Below the pieces are notes generated by a model that made no database searches, was not told the origin of the DNA, and saw only the letters and a list, made by a program, of their open reading frames with translations. A DNA stretch of 41,489 nucleotides from an uncultured Oscillospiraceae bacterium (GTDB taxonomy: Bacteria > Bacillota > Clostridia > Oscillospirales > Ruminococcaceae), in the NCBI GenBank assembly GCA_900547455.1, contig URGV01000018.1, forward strand, positions 1 through 41,489. The letters run 5' to 3'. The position numbers and the translations under genes are program-made. Below, one piece after another: positions 1-6,932 of the stretch (position 1 is the first letter of the stretch; each line of letters begins with the position of its first letter).

Positions 1-152
1 ACTTTCCCCGCGACGGGAAAGTCACCCGGGTGCAGGGCGGAGCGCCTGCAGGTGGACGCAGGGGCTACCAGCCCCGCATAAACTTCCGGGGCATGGGGCG
101 GAGCGCCCTCCCCTTTGAGGGCGTGGGAGCGCAGAGGGGGCGCAGCCCCCTT
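1..152. repeat. cluster of small GC-rich stem-loops
   Basis: Several short inverted repeats follow each other with little between them. ACTTTCCC pairs with GGGAAAGT at 1-22. A TGCAGG/CTGCA stem around GAG lies at about 31-50. GGGGCT-ACC-AGCCCC is perfect at 61-75. GGGCG-GAG-CGCCC lies at about 99-111, and AGGGGGC-GCA-GCCCCCT at about 134-151. The loops are 3 nt in four of the five. No convincing reading frame crosses the block. It resembles a dispersed intergenic hairpin repeat, or the 3' end of an upstream unit outside the window; which of these is unknown. Confidence 0.5.
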
Positions 153-179
153 GCAAAGAAGCGGGAAACTTGCTATAAT
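151..179 (+). promoter_or_regulatory. promoter of first MATE gene
   Basis: TTGCAA at 151-156 and TATAAT at 174-179 are separated by exactly 17 bp, a near-consensus sigma-A promoter. Transcription would start near 186, leaving a leader of about 168 nt before the MATE start codon. Confidence 0.7.
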
Positions 180-185
180 AAGAAG

Positions 186-353
186 GCTGTTTACAATTTC
201 TTAAAAAAAGAAAAGGCAGATCCAGAGGGGCGCACTCTCTGCCCGGAAGGCCGGAGACCGGCCTTTGGGCGCTCACGATCCGCTTGATGGAAGCATCCCT
301 TCCGTCCCGCCCCTCTTTGAGCATAGCAAATTTTTTTGGAAGGAAGGAATCAC
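186..353 (+). promoter_or_regulatory. structured 5' leader of MATE gene with alternative pairings
   Basis: Within the leader, GGCAG (215-219) can pair with CTGCC (239-243), together with AGAG/CTCT inside it. Alternatively AGAGGGGCG (224-232) can pair perfectly with CGCCCCTCT (308-316). The two folds share bases and exclude each other. A very stable hairpin, AAGGCCGG-AGA-CCGGCCTT (247-265), sits between them, and a run of seven T (331-337) precedes the ribosome site. This is switch-like architecture, but I recognise no known riboswitch class. Confidence 0.35.
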
Positions 354-1709
354 TTGAAGAACAAATACTGTGACAAGCAATTTTGGAGAACCATGCTGAC
401 CCTGGCAATCCCGATTGTGCTGCAGAACCTGATCAGCATCGGCCTGAATATGGCCGATACGGTCATGATCGGCAAGCTGGGCGTCGATGAGCTGGCGGCG
501 GTGGGCACGGCCAACCGCGTCTACTTCATCTTCTCCACCATCAATTTCGGCATCTACAGCGGCGCCGCGGTCTATGTTTCCCAGTACTGGGGGGTGCGGG
601 ACGTCAAAAACATCCGCCGCACCTTCGGCATCGACATCATGCTGGGGGTCATCGTCTCGATGTTTTTCACGCTGGCTGCGCTGCTGTTTGCCCCGCAGAT
701 CCTCACCCTGTTTACCCGGGAGCAGAACGTCATCGATTTGGGCTGCCGCTACCTGCGGATTGTGGCGCTCTCCTACTTCTTCACCTCGATGACCTTTGCC
801 ATCAGCTTTAACTCGCGGGCCATCCACCGCCTCAAGCTCCCTACCCTCATCAACGCCCTGGCGCTGGGCATCAATCTGGTGTTCAACTACCTGCTCATCT
901 TCGGCAAGTTCGGCATGCCAAAGCTGGGCGTCGAGGGCGCGGCGCTGGCCACCCTGCTGGCCCGTGTGGTCGAGTTTATCCTGATGGCGCTGAGCGTTTA
1001 CGCCAGCCACGAGCACCCGCTGGCGGGCAAGCCCAAGGAGCTGTTCAGCTTTGACAGGGAGATGCTGCGCCGGGTGCTCAAGACCTCCTTCCCGGTCATC
1101 ATCTCGGAGGGCGGCTGGAGCATCGGCAACTCGGTCTACTACATCGCTTACGGCATGCTGGGCGCTTCCTCGCTGGCGGTCATCCAGGTGGCCTCCACCA
1201 TCAACGACCTGTTCCAGATCTTCTTCTTCGGCATCGGCAACGCCAGCGCGGTCATGATCGGCAACGAGCTGGGCCGCCGCAACCGGGAGAAGGCCCAGGG
1301 CTACGCGGGCGTCTTTTTGAAGATGACCTTTGTGGTTTCGGTGATTGTGGCCATCGGGCTGTACTGCTCGGAGGGACTGGTGGTCGGTTTCTACGACTTC
1401 GACCAGGCGACCAACCAGCTGCTGACCGGCACCCTGACCGTCTACGCCATCTACATGCTGCCCAAGATGTTCACCTATGTTCTGTTCTGTGGTATCCTGC
1501 GTTCGGGCGGCGACACCCGCTTCTGCATGATGCTCGATTTGGTCGGCGTCTGGCTGATCGGTGTGCCGCTGGCCTTCATCGGGGTGCTGGTGCTGCATCA
1601 ATCGTTGCCGGTTGTGGCAGCGATGGTCTTTTTTGAAGAGTGGATCAAGCTGGTCTTTGCCATGATGCGGGTCAAGAGCGGCAAGTGGGCGCACGTCCTG
1701 ATCGATTAA
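354..1709 (+). CDS. MATE family multidrug/cation efflux transporter
   Basis: Integral membrane exporter of the MATE (NorM/DinF-like) family, expected to expel drugs or organic cations using an ion gradient. The 451-residue product is the usual family length and is almost entirely hydrophobic segments, consistent with 12 helices in two six-helix halves. The N-terminal stretch TLAIPIVLQNLISIGLNMAD is typical MATE helix 1, and GGDTRF near residue 385 is typical of the C-terminal half. I place the start at TTG 354 because AGGAAGG (341-347) stands six bases before it. A TTG at 336 would extend the frame by six residues but lies in the T-run before that ribosome site. It is transcribed alone from the promoter at 151-179 and ends at the terminator at 1721. 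The substrate cannot be read from sequence. A second, distinct MATE gene is at 37343. Confidence 0.92.
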   Translation: MKNKYCDKQFWRTMLTLAIPIVLQNLISIGLNMADTVMIGKLGVDELAAVGTANRVYFIFSTINFGIYSGAAVYVSQYWGVRDVKNIRRTFGIDIMLGVIVSMFFTLAALLFAPQILTLFTREQNVIDLGCRYLRIVALSYFFTSMTFAISFNSRAIHRLKLPTLINALALGINLVFNYLLIFGKFGMPKLGVEGAALATLLARVVEFILMALSVYASHEHPLAGKPKELFSFDREMLRRVLKTSFPVIISEGGWSIGNSVYYIAYGMLGASSLAVIQVASTINDLFQIFFFGIGNASAVMIGNELGRRNREKAQGYAGVFLKMTFVVSVIVAIGLYCSEGLVVGFYDFDQATNQLLTGTLTVYAIYMLPKMFTYVLFCGILRSGGDTRFCMMLDLVGVWLIGVPLAFIGVLVLHQSLPVVAAMVFFEEWIKLVFAMMRVKSGKWAHVLID

Positions 1710-1720
1710 AGGTTTTGCAA

Positions 1721-1753
1721 AAACACAGATGCCCGCGGCATCTGTGTTTTTTT
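1721..1753 (+). terminator. intrinsic terminator after MATE gene
   Basis: AAACACAGATGCC and GGCATCTGTGTTT form a 13-bp stem around a 3-nt loop, followed by a T-run to 1753. Confidence 0.9.
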
Positions 1754-1848
1754 GTACGAAAAAGCGAGGCTAAACTATCACTTTTCCATAAAGATTTTAT
1801 CGAGATGGAGGAAGTATCAAATTTTTATAATAATTTTGAAAAAATCAA

Positions 1849-1877
1849 TTGCTTTTTTGTGAAAAAAAGATTATAGT
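1849..1877 (+). promoter_or_regulatory. promoter of XRE-cupin regulator
   Basis: TTGCTT (1849-1854) and TATAGT (1872-1877) with 17 bp between them, about 30 bp before the start codon, in an AT-rich stretch. Confidence 0.55.
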
Positions 1878-1909
1878 TAAAGTAATTAGAAGAAATGGAG
1901 GGCAGAAGA

Positions 1910-2557
1910 ATGAATCGCAACAGCATCAATGTCGGCAAGAAAATAAAAACCTATCGAAAAGCAAAGAAGTACACCCTGAAGAACCTGGCGGAAAAAACCG
2001 GTCTGTCAATCGGGTTCCTCTCGCAGCTGGAAAGGGGCATGACCACCATTGCCATTGACTCGCTGTTCAACCTGGCGAATGTGCTGGATGTGGACATCAT
2101 GGACTTTTTTGACGCGGCGCCAAAGTCCTGTGATGACCCGGTGGTGCACAGCTACAGCAGACCGGTGCTGAGCGCCGCGCCCGAGACGGTACAGTTTTAT
2201 CTGGGCGGAGCGCAGGACCACAATTTTCAGATTGTGCCAAAGCTGTTGCAGCTGATGCCCTCCCAGCGGTATCTGATGTGCCCGGAACAGCCGGCGGGAG
2301 AGTCAAGGGAGAAGGAGGAGGACCCCGGCGCGCAGGCAGCAGGCGGCGAGCAGGGATTTTACAAAAACCACCAAGAGGAATTTGTGTATGTGCTGGAAGG
2401 GATCCTGTCGCTGGAGATGGACCGCAAGACCTACACCCTGTATCCGGAGGACAGCATCCAAATCGCGGCTGGCAAGCGGCACTGCTGGTCCAACCAGAGC
2501 AACCGCATTGTGAAGATGCTGCTGATTACCGTATCCGGCAGCGAGCATGAAGCATAA
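1910..2557 (+). CDS. XRE-family transcriptional regulator with C-terminal cupin domain
   Basis: DNA-binding regulator of the HTH-XRE plus cupin class (relatives include PuuR-like proteins), usually controlling small-molecule metabolism or transport with the cupin as sensor. The 215-residue product has an N-terminal helix-turn-helix (about residues 6-60: KKIKTYRKAKKYTLKNLAEK, then GLSIGFLSQLERG, and a DIMDFF end). The C-terminal cupin barrel (about 150-210) contains EEFVYVLEG and a conserved-looking AGKRHCW. A Glu/Gly-rich insert of about 25 residues joins them and is less typical. The start is ATG 1910, seven bases after GGAGGG; an in-frame ATG at 1895 overlaps that ribosome site and is less likely. 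It stands alone between two hairpins, so its target may be itself, the preceding MATE gene, or genes elsewhere. The effector is unknown. Confidence 0.88.
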   Translation: MNRNSINVGKKIKTYRKAKKYTLKNLAEKTGLSIGFLSQLERGMTTIAIDSLFNLANVLDVDIMDFFDAAPKSCDDPVVHSYSRPVLSAAPETVQFYLGGAQDHNFQIVPKLLQLMPSQRYLMCPEQPAGESREKEEDPGAQAAGGEQGFYKNHQEEFVYVLEGILSLEMDRKTYTLYPEDSIQIAAGKRHCWSNQSNRIVKMLLITVSGSEHEA

Positions 2558-2573
2558 AAAAACATCGCCTGTC

Positions 2574-2599
2574 AGGGCGGCCCGTTTCCGGGCCGCCCT
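2574..2599 (+). terminator. strong hairpin after XRE-cupin gene (terminator without good U-run)
   Basis: AGGGCGGCCCG pairs perfectly with CGGGCCGCCCT around a 4-nt loop, 17 bp after the stop codon. Only TTCCTGTT follows, so termination may be weak. Confidence 0.6.
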
Positions 2600-2692
2600 T
2601 CCTGTTGCGGAAAAACAGACAAAACGACAGGAAGCTTTTGGACGTGACAACAAAATCTTGTGTCCTAATTTTTGTGACATACAAATTATAGT

Positions 2693-2740
2693 GCCCTCTT
2701 GCAAAAGGTGGTTGCAAAAGAGGGGCAGAACGTTTATAAT
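2693..2740 (+). promoter_or_regulatory. promoter of macro-domain gene with overlapping inverted repeat
   Basis: TTGCAA (2712-2717) and TATAAT (2735-2740), 17-bp spacer. The -35 box is one arm of an imperfect inverted repeat, CCCTCTTGCAA...TTGCAAAAGAGGG, spanning about 2694-2724, which could be a repressor operator. A second weak dyad, GGAC...ACAA/TTGT...GTCC, lies just upstream at 2640-2664. Confidence 0.65.
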
Positions 2741-2782
2741 AATACAGGGAAAGCGTATTGAAGATTCCGGAGGGGATTTTAC

Positions 2783-3304
2783 ATGAACCGATTTGAAATC
2801 ATCACAGCAGACATCACCACTCTGGCGGTGGACGCCATTGTCAACGCGGCCAACAGCACCCTGCTGGGCGGGGGCGGCGTGGACGGAGCCATCCATCAGG
2901 CGGCCGGAAAGGAGCTGCTGGAGGAGTGCCGCACCCTTGGCGGCTGTAAGACCGGACAGGCCAAGATGACCAAAGGCTACCGGCTGCCCGCAAAATTTGT
3001 CATCCACACCGTCGGCCCCATCTGGCATGGGGGCGAGGAAGGGGAGGACGAGCTGCTGCGCAGCTGCTACCGCTCCTGCCTGGAGCTTGCTGTGCGGGAG
3101 GGGATTAAGACCATCGCCTTTCCGTCGATCAGCACCGGCGCCTACCACTTCCCGGTCAACCGCGCCGCGGATATTGCGGTGTCCGCCATTGGGGACTTCC
3201 TCAAAAAGGACAGCACGCTGCAGAAGGTGCAGATGGTCTGCCACGACGAGCGCACCGCGATTGTCTACCACGTCGCGCTGGACCAGTATCTGGCGCGCAG
3301 GTAG
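2783..3304 (+). CDS. macro-domain protein (O-acetyl-ADP-ribose deacetylase / ADP-ribosyl hydrolase type)
   Basis: Cytosolic macro domain that binds ADP-ribose and probably removes ADP-ribose or O-acetyl groups, in the YmdB/MacroD-like group. The 173-residue product is a single domain. Visible motifs are the substrate-loop block [20 protein letters not shown] (residues 17-36), GAIHQAAG right after it, and the second phosphate loop [10 protein letters not shown] in the C-terminal half. The Asn-Ala-Ala-Asn and glycine-run residues are those that contact the distal ribose in MacroD-type hydrolases. The start is ATG 2783, preceded by GGAGGGG. It is monocistronic, with its own strong promoter and a bidirectional terminator. 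No ADP-ribosyltransferase or toxin partner is adjacent, so a DarTG-type system is not indicated. Confidence 0.93.
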   Translation: MNRFEIITADITTLAVDAIVNAANSTLLGGGGVDGAIHQAAGKELLEECRTLGGCKTGQAKMTKGYRLPAKFVIHTVGPIWHGGEEGEDELLRSCYRSCLELAVREGIKTIAFPSISTGAYHFPVNRAADIAVSAIGDFLKKDSTLQKVQMVCHDERTAIVYHVALDQYLARR

Positions 3305-3361
3305 GGAGCCTGGCGCAAGGGCGCGTTGTGGGAGTGCCCGCCCGGCAAACAAGATGGAAAC

Positions 3362-3393
3362 AAAAAAGCTGAAGCAGAGCGCTTCAGCTTTTT
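3362..3393. terminator. bidirectional terminator between macro-domain gene and mntP
   Basis: AAAAAGCTGAAGC and GCTTCAGCTTTTT form a 13-bp stem with a 5-nt loop. A-runs and T-runs on both sides let it serve both converging genes. Confidence 0.9.
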
Positions 3394-3411
3394 CGCTGTT
3401 CCGTTCTTCTT

Positions 3412-3984
3412 TTATGCCAGCAGGGTGTGCTCCAGCAGGATCTTCAGGCCGATCAGCACCAGGATGACGCCGCCGAAAATCTCCGCCTTGCTTTTGAGCA
3501 GCGAGCCGAACCCCTTGCCCAGAAAGGAGCCGACCAGCGAGCACAGCAGGGTGGTGACGGCGATGACCGTGCAGGAGGAGAAGATCTCCACCTGCAGAAC
3601 CGCAAAGCTGACCCCGACCGCCAGCGCGTCGATGCTGGTGGCCACGGCCTGGGTCAGGATGGCCGCAAAGGAGAGGCTGGTGTCGCAGGCGTCCTCGTCC
3701 TCCTCGGGGTGGACGGCCTCCCACACCATCTTGCCGCCGATGAAGGCCAGCAGCACAAAGGCGACCCAGTGGTCGATCGAGGAGATAAACTCCGAAAAAG
3801 CCCGGCCCAGAAAGTAGCCCAGCAGCGGCATCAGCCCCTGGAACAGGCCGAACATCGCCGACCAGCTCAGCGCCTTGCCGAAGAAACGGTTTGTCTGCTG
3901 ACGGGAAACACACATCCCGTTGGTGGTGGACACCGCAAAGGCGTCCATCGAAAGCCCGAAGGCGATCATCAAAAGGTCCAACAA
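3412..3984 (-). CDS. mntP: manganese efflux pump MntP
   Basis: Six-helix inner-membrane exporter that removes excess Mn2+. The 190-residue product matches the family length and shows both internal-repeat signatures with their acidic residues: LSMDAFAVS near residue 11 and TSIDALAVG near 117. A charged loop, HPEEDEDACD, separates the two three-helix halves. The start is taken as the first TTG (3984), preceded by AGGGGG in the mRNA sense; a second TTG follows immediately. Its promoter is at 4087-4115, with about 95 nt of leader. Known mntP genes are often controlled by the yybP-ykoY manganese riboswitch. I looked for the GGGGAGUA-type core in this leader and did not find it. A related protein, YtaF, lies at 39963. 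Confidence 0.93.
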   Translation of the reverse strand: MLDLLMIAFGLSMDAFAVSTTNGMCVSRQQTNRFFGKALSWSAMFGLFQGLMPLLGYFLGRAFSEFISSIDHWVAFVLLAFIGGKMVWEAVHPEEDEDACDTSLSFAAILTQAVATSIDALAVGVSFAVLQVEIFSSCTVIAVTTLLCSLVGSFLGKGFGSLLKSKAEIFGGVILVLIGLKILLEHTLLA

Positions 3985-4024
3985 AAAAATTCCCCCTAAA
4001 AATAGTTTCTCTCAAAAATGGTGC

Positions 4025-4115
4025 GGGGAGATACCCCTTCCCCAAAGAATCAAAAAGCAGGCGCCGCAACGGCTGCCGCATCTGCAAGTATATCAGTTTT
4101 CGCGGCCTGAAACAA
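4025..4115 (-). promoter_or_regulatory. mntP promoter and leader hairpins
   Basis: In the minus-strand sense, TTGTTT (4115-4110) and TATACT (4092-4087) are 17 bp apart, giving a start near 4080. The nascent RNA begins with a GC-rich hairpin (4057-4076; arms GCAGCCG and CGGCGCCTGC) followed at once by TTTTTG. A second hairpin, GGGG...CCCC, lies at about 4025-4043. The first looks like a terminator or a protective 5' stem. Confidence 0.5.
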
Positions 4116-4275
4116 GACGAAATGAAAATTTTTGCCCCCGTTTGGAACAATCTGTTCGGAAAAGCGGGACCAGAATGAGAAAAAGAGTGAAAAATTTACT
4201 GCCTGTTCAAGAATTCACCCATCCGGTATTGTAAAATAGAAAAGAGAAATCTTGGCTTTGGAGGAACGGGACGCG

Positions 4276-5172
4276 GTGTTTGGCTACATTAAACCGGTCA
4301 AGGCGGAATTAAAGGTCAAAGAGTGGGAAGCCTATCAGGGGATTTACTGCGGGCTGTGCAAGCAGCTGGCAGAGCGCTACGGTTTGTTTGCGCGCATGAC
4401 CCTCAATTACGACTTTGTCTTTTTGGCGGTGCTGGATATGGGGCTGCGGGAAGGCAGCATCCGGTTTTGCCGCCAGAACTGCATCGCCCACCCGTTTCGC
4501 AAACGGACCTGCTGCTGCGCCAATGAGAGCCTTGCGCTCTGCTGCGACGTGGCGATGCTGCTGACCGGCCAGAAGCTGCTGGACGACCTGCACGACGAGG
4601 GCTTCAAAAAGCGCCTTGCGGTGCGGCTGGTCCTGCCCTTTGCAAGGCGGGACTACAAAAAGGCCGCGGCCCGTCAGCCTCAGCTTGCCCGGCAGCTCGA
4701 GGAGCTGATGCAGCGGCAAAGGGAGCTGGAAGAAAACCGGTGCGCGCAGGTGGATGCGGCCGCCGAGCCGACCGCCCTGCTGATGCAGCAGGTGCTCTCC
4801 TCGCTCAGCGAGGAGCCGATGCGCAGGCGGGTGCTGGAGCGGCTGGGATATCTGCTGGGGCGGTGGGTCTATCTCATCGACGCGTTGGACGATTGGGACG
4901 AGGACCAAGCAAAAGGCCGGTACAACCCCTTTGCCTGCCAGGCCGCTGAAACGCCCGATTTGGACCGCGGCCGGCTTTATGAGCAGGCCAGAGGAACGCT
5001 TTACCTGACCATCGCCGAGATGCGCAAGGCCTATGACCTGCTGGGAATCCGTTCCCTGGACACGATGATGGAAAATATCCTGGACCTGGGGCTGCGGCAG
5101 ACGGTGGACGCCATCCTGCAAAAGCGGCTGCCGCCCCAGGGGCAAGGTTTAGTAAAAGAGACGAGCGAATAG
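4276..5172 (+). CDS. DUF5685 family protein
   Basis: Conserved clostridial protein of unknown function that I recognise as DUF5685 from its opening MFGYIKPVKAELKVKEWEAY and the following GIYCGLCKQLAERYG. The product is about 298 residues, soluble and mostly helical. Cysteines cluster in the first third: YCGLC near residue 25, then FCRQNC and RKRTCCC between about 60 and 80. This suggests a bound metal or Fe-S cofactor, but no known cofactor motif is complete. A longer frame starts at TTG 4252, but the family begins at MFGY. I therefore prefer GTG 4276, which is served by GGAGG at 4260-4264 with a slightly long spacer. It is followed 18 bp later by the J-domain gene, an arrangement also familiar in related clostridia. 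Confidence 0.8.
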   Translation: MFGYIKPVKAELKVKEWEAYQGIYCGLCKQLAERYGLFARMTLNYDFVFLAVLDMGLREGSIRFCRQNCIAHPFRKRTCCCANESLALCCDVAMLLTGQKLLDDLHDEGFKKRLAVRLVLPFARRDYKKAAARQPQLARQLEELMQRQRELEENRCAQVDAAAEPTALLMQQVLSSLSEEPMRRRVLERLGYLLGRWVYLIDALDDWDEDQAKGRYNPFACQAAETPDLDRGRLYEQARGTLYLTIAEMRKAYDLLGIRSLDTMMENILDLGLRQTVDAILQKRLPPQGQGLVKETSE

Positions 5173-5190
5173 AGAGAGGGCTTTAAGACG

Positions 5191-5880
5191 ATGACAGATC
5201 CATATCAGGTATTGGGCGTATCCCCGAGTGCGACCGATGAACAGATCAAAAACGCATATCGGGAGCTGGCCAGAAAGTACCACCCCGACAACTACGCCAA
5301 CAATCCCCTCGCGGACCTGGCGCAGGAAAAGATGAAGGAGATTAACGAGGCCTACGACCAGATTCAGCGCCAGCGCAAGCAGCAGCAGAGCAGCCGCGCC
5401 GGTCAGGGCTATTCGCAGGGAGGTTATTCGCAAAGCGGTTATTCGCAGGGCGGATACTCCCGCGGCTATGCGGGCCAGGGCGGCAGTTCCCGGGGCGGGA
5501 GCCAGTTTGCGGACATCCGCCAGCTGCTCAACGCCAACCGCGTCAGCGACGCCGAAGAGCTGCTGGAGGGCATCCCGCAGAGCCGCCGGGACGCCGAGTG
5601 GTACTTTTTGCGCGGCAGGGTCTTTTATGTGCGCGGCTGGCTGGACCAGGCGTACAACTACTATGTCCGGGCAAACCAGATGAGCCCGGGCAACGCCGAG
5701 TATCAGACCGCCCTCAACCAGCTGATGTGGCAGCGCAATACCGGCCGCCCCGCGGGCGGCTACGGCGACTACCGCAACGTGCAGACCGGCGGGGCCAGCG
5801 GCTGCGACATGTGCATGGGGCTTATCTGCGCCGACACCTGCTGCGAGTGCATGGGCGGCGACCTGATCAGCTGCTGCTAA
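5191..5880 (+). CDS. J-domain (DnaJ-like) protein with TPR-like middle and Cys-rich tail
   Basis: Probable Hsp70 co-chaperone. Residues 1-65 are a J domain ([20 protein letters not shown], then the HPD motif at 31-33), which would stimulate a DnaK ATPase. Residues of about 75-105 are a low-complexity linker built from [13 protein letters not shown] repeats. About 110-185 is helical and TPR-like ([20 protein letters not shown]), as if binding another protein. The last 30 residues hold eight cysteines in closely spaced pairs ([17 protein letters not shown]), unlike the zinc fingers of true DnaJ and possibly metal-binding. The product is 229 residues, too short for full-length DnaJ. The preceding DUF5685 gene is also Cys-rich, so the two may act together; that link is inference. 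Confidence 0.88.
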   Translation: MTDPYQVLGVSPSATDEQIKNAYRELARKYHPDNYANNPLADLAQEKMKEINEAYDQIQRQRKQQQSSRAGQGYSQGGYSQSGYSQGGYSRGYAGQGGSSRGGSQFADIRQLLNANRVSDAEELLEGIPQSRRDAEWYFLRGRVFYVRGWLDQAYNYYVRANQMSPGNAEYQTALNQLMWQRNTGRPAGGYGDYRNVQTGGASGCDMCMGLICADTCCECMGGDLISCC

Positions 5881-5908
5881 AAGCCGGATTTTTGAGGGAA
5901 GTGATTGC

Positions 5909-6448
5909 TTGATTAAGAAAAGTACGCAGGTGGCGATGGGGGGCATCGCCTCGGCGCTGTGCCTGCTGTTGATGCTGCTGACCATCATCCCGATTGCCAC
6001 CTACACCATGCCGGCCCTGGCGGGGATGGTGCTGATTGTGGTGGTGATCGAGAACGGCTACTCGACCGCGGCGATGGTCTATGCGGCGGTCAGCTTTCTG
6101 TCGCTGTTCATCTGCCCGGACAAGGAGGCGGCGGTGCTGTTTGTCGGCTTCTTCGGGTACTACCCCATCCTGAAGGGCAAGCTGGAGAAGATTCGCTCCC
6201 GCGCGCTGGAGTATGCGGCAAAGTTCCTGGTCTTTAACATCGCCGTCATCGCAAGCTACCTGGTCATCATCTACCTGTTTGGCCTGCAGGGCGTGCTGGA
6301 GGATGTCGGCCCGCTGGGGCAGTACAGCGTCCTGGCGCTGCTGGCGCTGGGCAACGTGGTGTTCTGGATCTACGACGTGGCCCTCTCCCGCATCATCACC
6401 GCCTACCGGGAGGTCCTGCGCAAAAAGATTTTCCGCCGGATCGGCTGA
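5909..6448 (+). CDS. integral membrane protein, ECF S-component-like, unknown function
   Basis: A 179-residue, very hydrophobic protein with about five or six predicted helices. It opens with KKSTQVAMGGIASALCLLLM, the amphipathic-then-hydrophobic start seen in ECF transporter S components and related small membrane proteins. It ends in a basic tail (REVLRKKIFRRIG) expected to face the cytosol. I do not recognise a substrate family. The start is TTG 5909, with GAGGGA about ten bases upstream and no better in-frame codon. It lies 28 bp after the J-domain gene and is probably the last gene of that three-gene unit. No partner ECF ATPase or T component is in the window. Confidence 0.75.
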   Translation: MIKKSTQVAMGGIASALCLLLMLLTIIPIATYTMPALAGMVLIVVVIENGYSTAAMVYAAVSFLSLFICPDKEAAVLFVGFFGYYPILKGKLEKIRSRALEYAAKFLVFNIAVIASYLVIIYLFGLQGVLEDVGPLGQYSVLALLALGNVVFWIYDVALSRIITAYREVLRKKIFRRIG

Positions 6449-6469
6449 TAACGCTGACCTCCCTGCGAC

Positions 6470-6734
6470 TGGAACAAAGCCGTTCAAGACTTTTCTCTCT
6501 ATACCCTATATTCTATAAATCTTTTTTATAAAATAGAGGGTATATTTTGTTCCAGAGAGCTGTTTTTGGCTTAGTTAAGCCATTTTTGCTGGAACAAACT
6601 TGGAACAAACCCGGCACAAAGCCGACACAAACCATCGTTTATTTGATGAATAATATGAATAAATTGTTTCTGGCTTGTGGCCGAATTGGTTTGTCTCCTG
6701 TCGGAATAGCCTTTGTTCCGGCCGTTTTGTTCCA
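6470..6734. repeat. six copies of the word TGGAACAAA in a non-coding gap
   Basis: TGGAACAAA occurs at 6470-6478, 6590-6598 and 6601-6609. Its reverse complement TTTGTTCCA occurs at 6546-6554 and 6726-6734, with a one-base variant (TTTGTTCCG) at 6712-6720. Near-copies (GGCACAAA, GACACAAA) follow at 6613-6630. No credible gene occupies the interval 6449-6835. The density on both strands suggests a protein-binding array or remnants of a dispersed repeat. Confidence 0.55.
6501..6543. repeat. 19-bp imperfect inverted repeat, AT-rich hairpin
   Basis: The arms 6501-6519 (starting ATACCCTATA) and 6525-6543 (ending GAGGGTAT) pair with two mismatches around a 5-nt loop. It follows the membrane protein gene by about 50 bp. 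Without a T-run it is a doubtful terminator. Confidence 0.6.
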
Positions 6735-6836
6735 GGGCCGGTTCCCAAAACAGGAGGGGCCGGAGGGCAAAACCCCCTTCACCAATACCCCAAATCGGGG
6801 CAAAAGTTGCACGCCAACATGCAACCGCGAGCAAAG

Positions 6837-6866
6837 AAAAAGCGAGGAAATTTCCCCGCTTTTTTT
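6837..6866. terminator. bidirectional hairpin with A- and T-runs
   Basis: AAAAAGCG and CGCTTTTTTT flank GGAAATTTCC, giving a terminator-like hairpin usable from either side. It separates the 4276-6448 unit from the converging MerR gene. Confidence 0.7.
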
Positions 6867-6882
6867 GTGCGCTTTTTTGGGC

Positions 6883-6932
6883 AGGAGGCCTAGTCCGCGG
6901 ACTAGGCCCCCAGTCCGCGGACTAGGCCTCCT
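6883..6932. repeat. perfect 21-bp inverted repeat with nested palindromes, overlapping merR stop
   Basis: Arm 6883-6903 (starting AGGAGGCCTAG) is the exact reverse complement of arm 6912-6932, with 8 bp between. Each arm itself contains the 12-bp palindrome AGTCCGCGGACT, so hairpin and cruciform alternatives exist. The right arm includes the stop codon and last codons of the MerR gene. There is no T-run directly after it on either strand. Confidence 0.85.

Noticed and set aside
273..1694. 473-codon open frame on the minus strand opposite the first MATE gene
   Set aside because: Shadow of a GC-rich gene: His/Gln/Asp-rich low-complexity translation, no ribosome site, and the plus strand encodes a clear MATE protein.
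2783..3304. Macro domain as antitoxin of a DarTG-like ADP-ribosylation system
   Set aside because: No adjacent DarT-type toxin gene; it has its own promoter and terminators on both sides.
3985..4080. yybP-ykoY manganese riboswitch in the mntP leader
   Set aside because: I see no GGGGAGUA-type core or paired partner loop; only simple hairpins.
2303..4150. 615-codon minus-strand frame across regulator, macro and mntP genes
   Set aside because: It overlaps three well-supported genes and two terminators and its translation has no recognisable domain.
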